Shown one piece after another: positions 37,982 to 48,629 of a DNA stretch of 64,000 bases. The position numbers were made by a program, and so were the translations under genes. Origin of the DNA: Margaritispora aquatica (Eukaryota; Ascomycota; Leotiomycetes; Helotiales; Discinellaceae); the NCBI GenBank assembly GCA_007644065.1, contig VJWN01000015.1, forward strand, positions 790,658 to 854,657, given 5' to 3'. The notes below the pieces were generated by a model. The model was not told the origin of the DNA, made no database searches, and saw only the letters and a program-made list of their open reading frames with translations. Position 1 is the stretch's first letter; every line of letters begins with the position of its first letter.

Positions 37982-39576
37982 TGAGGTCGCTTCTTGGGTG
38001 ACAGGTTGTTGGTGGCATGGCGGAGAGAACAAAAGTGGAAGTGGGGAGGGAACAGGACAGGACAAGGTCCTACAGTACATTTTGACTTCCGGGAGCGTTG
38101 GCCGGGTTGTCCTTGGGCATATACTTTTTTTTGGGTCGTCGTCTTCATTGCATATATTGAGTGTTTGGGTTTGTTTCAGCGGTTGTTTGGGTTACGTCAC
38201 GTCGTTATGACTTGGGAGAAGAGGAAGAGGATTCTGTTTGTTGTTTGATTATTTCGCTACGATGTCCTACTACCTTACTCAATTGCATCACTTGCTTGAG
38301 GGGTATTTATTTTGTCGATACAGATGGGAGTGGTTTTACAGCACTGGCTACACTTATAGTGCCTTTGGCCGGGAGGACGATAGGCAAAATAAAAGTCTTA
38401 TCAGATGTCCATTACACATTGCTGTTATTAACTTTGCTTTTTCATCGACATGTCACAAATTGTCGTTGCGGAAACTCCATCAATAGAAATTAGAAGACAT
38501 CAAAGTGGCAGGTAAGTAAGTAAGCAAAGCAGTCTAGATTTCATACCTGCTTACTCGCTTGCTTACTCTATTATATCCCTCACATTGGCAAATTTGGTCT
38601 TTGTCAGGTTTCAATTCAATTCAATTCAACGAACAGCGATAATGAAGCCATAGAAATTGCACCCCAAAAAACTGTATATGTGATCCAGATCCTCGCTAAA
38701 CTCGATTCAGTGTCTGAACATCAGTGGGAATGAATCGAAAGTCCAAAGATCTCCACCCTTCAAAGCCTTAGGTCACGATGGATAGATTTCTTTCGGGTCA
38801 TCTGTGTAGTATTCAATATAGCGGTGACAAATATATATCAAAGACATGCAAGGGTACAAGTCAGTTCCAGATAGGTGAGTGTTGCGATAGATGCCGAGTC
38901 AAAGCACGGAGAGAAAAATCTTGAAAAACAATAATTAGACACTTCGACTTTGTCTACTCTTACTCTTCGAAATTTCCTTGTCAACTATGCATATGGTTCA
39001 TACAATACCCTCCATCCCTCCAAAAAAAAAAATCACAGTTTTCCTCCTCACTTCATACACACAAACTCAAATAACCACCACCAGCACCATTGATCCATCC
39101 CTTTCCTTTCCCCAGGTTTCCAGCCACGTATGATGCATCGCATATTTTTCAACCAACTCTTAAGACGGTGTTTCAATGTATGCTTAGTGGTCAGCATATC
39201 AGCATACCAATGAACCGCAAGCGCAGAAATGTCACACGTGGACTTTTTCACACTACGTCGAGATCTCTACTTATCTCTGCCACAATGTCAGCTTCACTTT
39301 CTTCTTATCCTTTTTCTCCTCTTACGTAGGAAAGGTGCACTTGATTATAGGTACTTACAGGTGGGAAAAGCGGGTTTCGTCCCCCAAGGGTCGAGGCGAA
39401 TCTTACGAATTTGGGTCGGGTGGGTTTGTATTCAGAATAAGGACTACATCACGTCAGTTTTGCCAATGGATCACATCTTTGAAGAGAGTGATGATGACCT
39501 AATAACGAACTCGTTGGTTCAACAACGAGGAATCACCGCACAGGATGCGAGTCAAAAGAGGGGACAAGGGCACTCA
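37982..39576. other. 1.6-kb gap, tail-to-tail, before the kinase gene
   Basis: This is the 3' flank of the 128-aa gene and of the minus-strand kinase gene. It includes short repeats such as GTAAGTAAGTAAGC near 38511 and its approximate complement GCTTACTCGCTTGCTTAC near 38550, plus TTCAATTCAATTCAATTC near 38610. No supportable gene. Confidence 0.5.
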
Positions 39577-42305
39577 CTACTCCGAGATCTTCGCGTCTAC
39601 ATCATACCGCGGTTTCTCCTGATCCTTAAACAGCAACGGGACGTCCTTCTTCTCGGGGCTCATAGCGAAGAGGTCATACGCATGCTGCGTGACATGCCGC
39701 TCCGGGAAGAACATCTGCTTTGGGATCTTGTTGTTCTGGATCTTGTGCCCGGGCGGCGGACCCCCGGTGGTGGAGTCCCCGTTCTGGAGGAAGTCGTCGA
39801 TGGGCGGATCGGGCTGCTCGAGCCTGTCGTAGATGTCGACGACTTTCTGCGCTTCTCGGACCAAGTCCATGATGGGTGGGCGTTCGGTTGGGCGGTACGC
39901 GAGGCAGAGGCAGAGGTAGTCAATAAGGGATTGGCTGTAAGGGAATTGGACTGGGTCGAAAAGCTCTTTTCCGCTAGCGTAGACGTCGAGCTCTTTGTGG
40001 TGTTCGAGGGGGTTTGTGACTCTGTAGGGGAGATTGAAGTCAGTCTTCTAGCTTTGTGTAGCGAATTTGTCATTTGTCTAAGTATTAAGCGCGCTCGTAT
40101 GTGGTTCGATTGAATCAATGCAGGAGGGGATGGTGTTTGAGGTAGCAATGCGGTTGGTTGTACTTACTTGAAGAATTCGTTGTAGGTTGAGTAAAGGCCC
40201 GTGATCATCATGTCTGGACGGCGATCAGCGAGCTTCTATATTCACATTTTCGAGACTAGAAACAACTTGAAAAACTTCAAACTTACAGATGAGTAGAGCA
40301 GCAGAGTAAATTCCGGTTCTGCCTATCAATGTGTAAGTAAATCGATACATCTTGGATCCTCAGCTCCAGACAATAGGATGCATGAGATATGAGCTTCAGC
40401 TAAATCTCGCCAATGCTATATCTAAGCTTGGCGGAGTTGTGATATAAGGCAGTCAATATACATACTATCAATGAGACGATCAGCGTGCGTCTATTACCAT
40501 GTTAGCATTGGCGAAACGTTTCAATGCCATGGAACGGCAATTTTTGTGTGTGACTTGAGGTCAACTGAACGATAATAAACTCACTTCTAGATATTGTTCC
40601 TTGGACCACAGAGTTAGCATGATTTCAAGAAACACGAGCAAGGATCTCTAACGGGTGGACCTGGTTTTCACTATTAGCAGTGCAATGAAACTGTGTTACG
40701 TGGGAGTAGAGTATATAAAGTGTTGGCCACTTTGTATCAAGATATCAAGATAGTTGTTAAGTGTGGTAGTAAAGTACTACATAATGCATGGTAGAAATCG
40801 AATACAGTTGAAGATCTTCAAGAGATAGAAACTCACTATAACCAGGCGTAAATCTCCACCTCGAGTGTTTAATCCATTGGCGACTGCGAAGCTCCTCTGG
40901 CTCGCCTTTGAATCTCGATTCACTTCTGGGACATTGGAGAGCCAACCCTATAGTCAAATCATCAGTATTAGAGTAACCGAAGATGACGAGATGTGACTAT
41001 ACCAAAATCTGTCAGCTTCAAGATTTCCATTTTGGAGTGCTCCGCGTCATCTTTACTCCCAACGAGAACTGGTACTAGTCAGCTGGAGAGCCGTCAGAAT
41101 GGAGAGAATCGCCACTAGCCGTTATCATGCTTCATGTCAAAGTGAGCAATTGGCCGACCCCATTTCTTCTGCGCTTCGAACAAGTCGGGGATCTCCGGGT
41201 CTTCGGTTCCTACGTAGAGAACGAGGTTGGCCTTCATGAGACATAATAACACTCTAAGTTTTGTTAATGAATGTTTTTCTCTCAACCAAAATAGGGCGAG
41301 TGCCACGATTGTCAATCCATAATGACAACGCAAGACTGTGTATTTACCTCCAGATCCTAAAGTACTCAAAATTAGTATGATCCAGCAAAATCAAGGTAAG
41401 AGACGGCCTTGCGTACCATTCTTCGGACGGTGGCCAATCTACATTGGGTGGTTTGCGATTCCTGTGCCATGATTTCAGGAGTTGTCCCATGTCCCCTCCA
41501 GAACAAAATTCTAGGTATATGCGACAGACTTCCCTTTCCGCGTCATATTGATGAAATATGTCAAATGGGAAAGGATCCAATTTTTCTTGAGTGCCGCTGC
41601 CGCCACTTTGATACACATTGTTAGCATTTCTCTGTAGCGAGCATACACAAGTACGACCAGAAGCGTTTAAACCAATGATTCTAGGCATAGAAAACATACT
41701 CGGTATGAAAGCCTTTGTATATTTTCACAATGTGCTTTGTACCCGTACCAGTTATACGTCTTAACAACTTCGACTCCCATTCCATATTACTTCGCACTTT
41801 GATATGTGATTGCTTGACAACCATATGCTTTGGAAACGACTTGTCATCGCCTGTGTATCGCCACTAGATTGAAGTATTAGTATGGTATTGTTACTCCTTA
41901 AGGAGTATCGAAGTGTCAATGAACATGTATTAGCCGTGCCCGTACCTTGCCTACGAGACCATAAGAGCCTGCACCTAGTACTTGTTCTGGCGCCCAAGTT
42001 GTCATGTCTGGCCACTTCTTTGATCGCTCTAACCATTCAATTTGTCGGTCTGTGCTCATTCTATGCACCACGCTCTTACTAGTACACGTTAAGTGCTAGG
42101 AAATAAGGGTCTTTTGAAAGGAATGGTATTCTTACTCGACGATATATCCTGTTTTAGGGTCAGGAGATGGCCGTTTCAGCGCACCTCCAATCTTAGCCCC
42201 AGGACGGACATCGATCATTTCTGGAGTGCCTCCAATCCCAGCCCCAGGAGGCACATCGATTAGCTCTGGAGTTCCATTAACTCCTAGCCAACCACCGCTT
42301 GTCAT
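39577..42305 (-). CDS. Fungal protein kinase, 14 exons with micro-exons
   Basis: Reconstructed exons: 42305-42136, 42060-41946, 41863-41700, 41605-41417, 41356-41348 (9 nt), 41253-41120, 41068-41003, 40947-40837, 40660-40653 (8 nt), 40599-40585 (15 nt), 40490-40466 (25 nt), 40322-40287, 40213-40168 and 40021-39577; 1533 nt, 510 aa. All phases agree and the kinase motifs appear in order: glycine loop GAGSYGLVG (86-94), VVK with K112, C-helix Glu near 123-125, hinge LEFCSGGD, catalytic loop HFDMKHDN (253-260, Asp255), DFG (281-283), TPGYSPPEQ as the APE equivalent (E323), then YSAALLIYMM and AYRPTERP with the structural Arg. The loop is HFD, not HRD, so it is a non-RD kinase. The N-terminus carries two copies of a 15-residue repeat. 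Intron 41119-41069 has a GC donor. The substrate is unknown; no close named family is recognised. Core kinase identity is firm; the smallest exons rest on frame and motif fit. Confidence 0.82.
42184..42273. repeat. Two tandem 45-bp repeats inside kinase exon 1
   Basis: Units 42184-42228 and 42229-42273 start CCTCCAATC and end CTGGAGTG/CTGGAGTT on the plus strand. On the minus strand they encode TPELIDVPPGAGIGG and TPEMIDVRPGAKIGG in register. Being a multiple of three, the duplication keeps the kinase frame. Confidence 0.9.
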
Positions 42306-43381
42306 GTTCACGTTTTTCTGGTGTGATAGTCTTTTGCTGTTTCTGCGGTTTTAATTGCTTGGCTAGGTGAGCTCATCACAGAGAAGTTGTAAGAAGGCAT
42401 TGAAAATATTTGGTTGGATCTCTTTGTCTCTCCTGCGTGGTTGCCACCGAACTAGCTGCATGCAACCTAATCGTGGAAGAGGCATTATATCGTTTGTATC
42501 ATTGTCTCTCAAATTTTCTGAGATGATTCTTTGTTTCCCTATCAATGTCGATCATCCTGTGGTGTGCTAAGTAGGATCGGGTCTGCAAATTTGAAAAGCA
42601 AGCAGATTCCAAGCAAGCGACTTGTTCGATCACATCCACACATGCTGTCCCCCAGACCACATTTTGATTTGAAATTTTCAAAACTCCGTCACATCATGAT
42701 AGGCAGAAAACCACTACAGGGAACTCGATACTTTGAAGTGTTAATTCTTCTATTGACTCGCCCACCTCGCTAACCCCCTCCCCCCATGTACAAGAACACA
42801 AGCTAACTTCCTACAAATATATACATTAGATATGATATCTGCCGCATGGCTAGCCTTCAGTGCCTGCAACAAAGTCTGTTTCTTACCCCCAGGTAGGCGC
42901 ATTGTTGAAGTGTAGCCTCAAAGCATCAAGCAATGGAAAGATGACAAAACACCCAGTGAATATCAGTTATAGGCGAGTGTGCACACTTTATAGCAAAATA
43001 ATTCATGAGAGCGAATAAGAATTCTTAGCAGAGTGGAGATAGAGTTAGATGTAGGTAGAGCCACTGAGCTGCTCAATGAAAAACAACAACGAGATTGCAG
43101 TTGCCAGTTGCCATGCCTTATTCGTTTCTTGGGGGTGTTTGACATAGGTGGCGCGCTTGCACTTTACAAACGCGTTCTTCATAGAGTACTACTACACCTT
43201 GAGAGCCTCGCGATGCGAAAAGAAGCCAAAATGAGATTCTGCAGTTCGATGCTCTTTCCTCGCTTCGCAAAATAGGAGCAACAACAATCAACAATCCAAA
43301 CAAAACAACCCAAACACAAAAACACACAACACGTTCCCTTTACCATTGCACCCATCTGTTTCCTCTTATTTATTCTTCAAC
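42306..43381. promoter_or_regulatory. Divergent interval between kinase and 646-aa gene
   Basis: These 1076 bp lie between opposite start codons and contain both promoters. An A/C-rich leader (43270-43335, CAACAAC/AACACA runs) precedes the 646-aa gene. No separate gene is supported. Confidence 0.5.
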
Positions 43382-45322
43382 ATGGCTCGCGTGCGCAGAG
43401 CTAAAGTCCCGCGACACCAACGCTCTGCTGCGATTCAATCAAAACTCCAGCAGAAGTCCAAAATCGCGCCTGCCTCCAATTCAAGTTCTCAATCAATCGC
43501 AGTCGCTCCCGAACAAGCACACGGCCTCGCACCAACAACTTCAACACAACCGAGCTATCGCATCACCTCATTCGCATCCGCTAACCGTCCATTTGACTTC
43601 CGCGGCTTGGGGCCTGGCGACTCGGATTTGATACAAGGCGGTCGACTCAAGCTTCGACCTGCGCGCAAAGCTACCGCTAAGACTAGAACTCCGCTGAAAG
43701 GTGCCGGATTCTATTCAGAATCATCTACAGCGCGCAGTTCAGGTGCTCGTTCCGGGAAGAAGTGGGAGCCAAGATCGGCTGCAGAGACAGAGAGATTCAG
43801 CACGGATTTGGGACGTTACACTCCAACGTCAAAGTATAGAAGCAAGCGCAAAAGAGACGATGATGGTATCTTCGAAAGTCCGACACCAAATCCAAGGCTT
43901 TTACCCGTACCTGGCATTTCACAAGTCTCCGACAATGTTAATATGGATAACAACTCATATTACTGGAGTCCATCAGGTGACAGCCGCTTGACACCTGGAG
44001 CAGTAGATATGAAGGCGTATCAGCGAAAACTCATGTCTGGTCTTGGTTATCCAGATGCCAATGGTGGAAACATGGGAATCGGGTTTAGGTCTACGGGCTT
44101 GAACTATCCAGGTACCAACCAAGTAGGAACGAATTCAGGCTTTGGATGGACCGGCCCTAATTATACAGACTACAATAACGCAGCCACGAATACTGGATTT
44201 GGGTCGCCTGGCTTCAAATATCTAGATTTCAACCAAGATGAAATAAATATGGAACCCGGATACCAAGCATACGTCCATAATCCAAGTGGTGATCACGGCA
44301 GTCCACCCAATAGCAACCCTACATCATGGCTGCCAGGTGGCGATACAAGACCTAGCAGAGCTAGTCCATTTGATAACGGACTTGGGCTGCCTTCGTATTC
44401 TCGATTCAGATATCTAGGACCTTCCATTCAGTCAACTTCGTCATCGCTGTTGCCTACTCGAGCATCGAGAGAGATCCCCGAGCAAACTTCTCCAACTCCG
44501 AAGCCAGGAAGAGTTTTGAGACATGCAAATAAGAGGTTCGAAGTCGACAATGATTCCAGTCCGAAAGGAAATGTACAAGACCAAAGCAAAGCAGACGCAA
44601 TTCGAATTCGAATGCAGAAGCTTTTGCAAACTATTACGGCGGTATCGTCTTTAATTGATGCCCAGCCAGCTTTCCACCCCAACCAGGACGCCGAATCTGC
44701 ATCAGCTGTACAAGCAACGCGTCAATCTTTGACAGAACCTATCATTGAAAACAAAGTGGTCAATTCTATGTCCAGTGGTGATTCCTCTCCACTATCATCG
44801 CCTCCAGAAAGTCTTAGTGATGAGGCGAGCATGTTCTCTTCCACAGAGCCTGATGTCAGTGTACAGGCAATGCCTCAATCTTTGGTAGAATCTTACATTA
44901 AAACGGAGTTGGGTGATCGTTTGTCCAGCGGCAATTCGTCTCCACTGTCATCACCCCCTGAAAGCCTTAGCGACGAAGCGAGCATGCTCTCTTCCACAGA
45001 TGCTGAAGTCAACGAAACAACTGTTTCCAATACTTCCACTGGTCGTAGTAAACGCAAGCGTACAAATTTCGCTTCCTACAACCTCAAGGTACTATCTGGT
45101 ACAGCTCAGCACACGCCTAGAAAATATAAGAAGGCAGCAGACGTTGGTACGAAAGGCAATTCTAAAAGGACACGCCATTCGCTACGAGGAGGTACAGACA
45201 AGGAAGTGAGAATGGAGGACATGGCGTCTGAGGGTAACATGAACACGAATTCAGCACCTGCGTATTTCAGCCATTTCCCGAATCGCGATTCCTTGAACAA
45301 CACAGGCAAGCTCAATCAATAA
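43382..45322 (+). CDS. Disordered basic protein with internal repeats, 646 aa
   Basis: A single long exon. The start is MARVRRAKV, 12 codons inside the open frame, preceded by an A/C-rich leader. I do not recognise the family. It begins with a basic segment (RVRRAKVPRHQR), carries a KYRSKRKRDDD nuclear-localisation-like cluster (about 153-163), and has three degenerate copies of a roughly 20-residue Gly/Asn/Tyr unit (about 231-292, each containing GFx..G..Y). A 51-residue tandem duplication follows at DNA 44708-44860 and 44861-45013, with the core SSPLSSPPESLSDEASM in both copies. Near the C-terminus is GRSKRKRTNFASYNLK followed by LSGTAQHTPRKYKK, a compact basic motif that looks like the only ordered or conserved part. 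Nuclear or chromatin association is an inference from these basic clusters only. Confidence 0.75.
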   Translation: MARVRRAKVPRHQRSAAIQSKLQQKSKIAPASNSSSQSIAVAPEQAHGLAPTTSTQPSYRITSFASANRPFDFRGLGPGDSDLIQGGRLKLRPARKATAKTRTPLKGAGFYSESSTARSSGARSGKKWEPRSAAETERFSTDLGRYTPTSKYRSKRKRDDDGIFESPTPNPRLLPVPGISQVSDNVNMDNNSYYWSPSGDSRLTPGAVDMKAYQRKLMSGLGYPDANGGNMGIGFRSTGLNYPGTNQVGTNSGFGWTGPNYTDYNNAATNTGFGSPGFKYLDFNQDEINMEPGYQAYVHNPSGDHGSPPNSNPTSWLPGGDTRPSRASPFDNGLGLPSYSRFRYLGPSIQSTSSSLLPTRASREIPEQTSPTPKPGRVLRHANKRFEVDNDSSPKGNVQDQSKADAIRIRMQKLLQTITAVSSLIDAQPAFHPNQDAESASAVQATRQSLTEPIIENKVVNSMSSGDSSPLSSPPESLSDEASMFSSTEPDVSVQAMPQSLVESYIKTELGDRLSSGNSSPLSSPPESLSDEASMLSSTDAEVNETTVSNTSTGRSKRKRTNFASYNLKVLSGTAQHTPRKYKKAADVGTKGNSKRTRHSLRGGTDKEVRMEDMASEGNMNTNSAPAYFSHFPNRDSLNNTGKLNQ

Positions 45323-48300
45323 ATGCACATACGCAATGTCACCAGCATCGCCGAATGGAGCTAGGCCATGCGAGCACAATGAGTGCAGCTTTCTTTCTTG
45401 CTTAAAAGGCAGAATGATCTAGCGTGAAGCGAGGACACTTGGGAAACACCAAAAATCGATGACATCGGATATTTTAGGCAAGAATTTGGCGAAGGAAGGT
45501 GAAAAATTAGAACCAGACACTTGTCAGGATTTAAGGGTTGTTGTAAAGTACTTTGTATACATAAGAGAGAAAGCGTGGAGAGTTAAAGATAAGACCTGGG
45601 GCTTGATTCTTGTAACTTATCTTATAGATTTTGGGATCTGCTGTAGAGAATGTAATAACATCAATCTTCAAACAGTCTCTTAAGCCTATTGCTCACTTGG
45701 AACTGTGAAACCCGATAGCACGACCAGAATTCCGCCATAAATGCAGTTGCAAAGCTCAAGTAAACAATCGATGCTTGGGAACGCCTCAGAAGGGAAAACA
45801 TAGCCAAATGCAGAGTTAGGTACCTTACCGAGCCACCTAGCGACCTAGCCAAAGCCCAACCAGACTTGTTTCCCATTCCCCCGAAGATGCCTCTCCACAG
45901 CATAAACGCACAGACGATGAAGGGAAAAGAGTATTCAGCTTCGAATTCCCATTGGACAGGTCGAGAAACTCTGAAATCTCAAATACTCGCCTTAGACGTG
46001 CTTCGGTTGGTTCCTCCGGTGCTTCAGCTTCTGGGGAGCTTGTCGCGGATTGGTTGGGTTGATGTGACGGCGAGGAAGGACCTCCGTCGAGTCCAGGTCG
46101 TGTCCCGCGATCTCTGGTGCAGGCCGCTGTCGATATGTATGTGCTATTCTTGGTTTCTTGTGTAGTGTATCCATAATCTCTAATAGTAGGGAGAATGTCG
46201 AAGTCGTGCGGCTTAAATCGATTGTTTGTTCGGGCTGGGTTTTCGATTGACTCCCAAGACTTTAGTCTTTTCCGTGTATCTGGTCTCGCTTAATGTATCT
46301 ACATCCATTAACTTGCCGAGGCTGCATGTTTGACTTTCAGTATGTGAGTATTGCATACACGAGGTTACCAATATATCATCAGATATGCAGATCGATGGCG
46401 ATGACGAAGACAAATAACGTCGAGAGGGAGCTTATTTTTGGGATATTGGCCTATCAATTCTTGTTCATCGTATAGGTCGGTCGGTATGTATGTGCATGGT
46501 TGGCGAGAAAGTCCCATCATTGAAAATCATTTCCTCAATCAGCCAGCCAGCCATCGAGCTTCCGATGTTCGATCGAACCAACGCTATTTGTTCTCTCGGG
46601 GATATTCTGGAACATGGCGTTTTCTTGTTGCTAAGGTGCCCGCTTAGGAGATTTGGATCAGGTACCCCTATGCTTGGACTACAACTTTCTTGCCGATCCG
46701 TGAGGTGAGATTTGGAAATTTGGATAATGTCAATAATGTGGATAACTCGAGGTTTGAGGAAGATTATCAGACGACTCTAGATGATCCCACGATCTAGTTG
46801 TCAGACTGGTCGAGATGGATCTCAGTTGAAGTGATGCGAGCAATTGTCTGATAACGTCTCTCTCCCCCTCACATACCGAGGAGACGTCAAATGTGACAAG
46901 CGGTTCACACCACGTTCAGGAACATCCCTCGTGCCAAATGATAATGGCAGAATGACCCGAAAAGCAAATAACAGAGTCTCCCGACCCTCCATGATTACAG
47001 TAGATATCGAGAGGAAGGGTTAAAACGAAACCAGATGGTGGATATCTCAGCCACTGCTTTTAGTATCACGCCAATGATCCTCACCATACTATGATAGGAA
47101 ACAACTGTGCAGACTGAAAACAATGAGACGACTGCCGGCTGATCTTGGACTGATGGGGCTGAGAGAGATGATTTGCTTTTGGAACACTTTGATTTGGATA
47201 GGCAGAAGAATCAATGGGCTGGAAAGTACCTCCGCATATGTTTTGGGATGAGCAGATGGAGCACATGCCATGCATACTCTTGTATCGTGCATACGGAGGG
47301 AGTGCATGCATATGCAAGCTCCGTAAAGGTACAGAGGTACATAACACAAGCAAAAATAGGATGGAAAAGGATGACAAGCGAACTAATATAGAGAAGATAT
47401 ACAGTACAAATGGAATGCTTTTTTCTGATTTGATCCACAAATCCCGAAAGACTAGACGTGTAGTACTCTCCACGTGAAATCCGAGAGAAATGCAAAAACA
47501 AGGGTTATCCTATGATTTCTGGTCTTTTCTCGCCCTTCCTTACCCTTCCTCACCCTTGTTGGCTCCAAACTCTCCGTCACAGCGCATTATCGAATACATT
47601 TGATGCACTGCACCACACTGCACTACAATCCCCTTTCTTTACATTGCACCCTCTGTGCCTTTTCTCTCCTATCATCACTTGTCATCGCTCTCCCTTGATC
47701 TTCTCTTCTCGCCAATTCTCGTCCAATTGAACATATTTATCAAAGGAATCATACTGTAAGCCCTCCCCGGCACAATCCAATTCACAAATATCGTTGGCTT
47801 ATCTCCTTGTGGACCACCTGAAACACAACCCCAGGCCAAACCCACGTTCTTGTGAACCTCTCCCCCGCCAAATTCATCCCGAAGGAGAAAAAAGCTCCAT
47901 ACCGCTCTCATACAAATCTACCAATCCATACGGATTCACACTCAATCCATACAAATCCCCGGGTTTGCCTCACCACCTTCCTCAGCAGCAGCCAGCCCAA
48001 CGGCTCTTACCCCTCGTTTTAGCCTAGATTCCGGACTGAAGAGTCGAATTGGATCACAGTTGCAGTTAGTGCAAAGGAACGACACGAGCAAATCGAGAAC
48101 AAAACAAACGCCTCCCCCGAGTACAATACGGAGATATTGGATCGCTTGTGTCGAGCGAACGAGGAAAGCAGACCTGGTTCTTGGGAGGTGTCAATTGTCG
48201 ACGAGCGCACTGTTGGATATACAATCGGACTTCACAATCGGCACGCATCAAGAAGCAAACAGGAAGCAGGAGATTGGTGAAGATTTCTACGCAAGCCACT

Positions 48301-48629
48301 CAAGGGCACAGTCAAGGGGAGTGCAGTGAGAAGAGCACAGTACAGGACGGCAGGCAAGGTGATACGGGGTACGGACAGGGCAAAGCTATCCCATCACATC
48401 ACACAAGGGCACGCCTCCAACACCGACAAGACAACCACAAGCAATTCCACCCTGGTTGCGCCCGATACACCAAAATTCTTTTCTGCAACGTCTTTGTGTC
48501 TGCCGCCTTCGCTTCACCTCGTCTCCGAGTTACTATCTCCCAAGCAGGTAGCCTTTGACTTCTTCTACGACAAGTCATAATCACAACTGCGAATTGGACC
48601 ATTGGAAAGGCAGATAGAGAAACGCAAAA
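45323..48629. other. 3.3-kb gap before the Ras-like gene
   Basis: No supportable gene. From about 47510 to 48010 the plus strand is strongly pyrimidine-rich (runs such as CTTCCTTACCCTTCC), which in filamentous fungi commonly marks a transcription start and long leader, here presumably for the Ras-like gene at 48630. A possible leader intron or short upstream frames in 47.7-48.6 kb cannot be resolved without transcript data. Confidence 0.45.

Noticed and set aside
39229..40113. 294-codon plus-strand frame antisense to the kinase
   Set aside because: Overlaps the kinase C-terminal exon, whose sense strand carries clear kinase subdomain XI.
48148..48558. 136-codon plus-strand frame before the Ras-like gene
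   Set aside because: Lies in the probable leader; composition is random, and several frames overlap.
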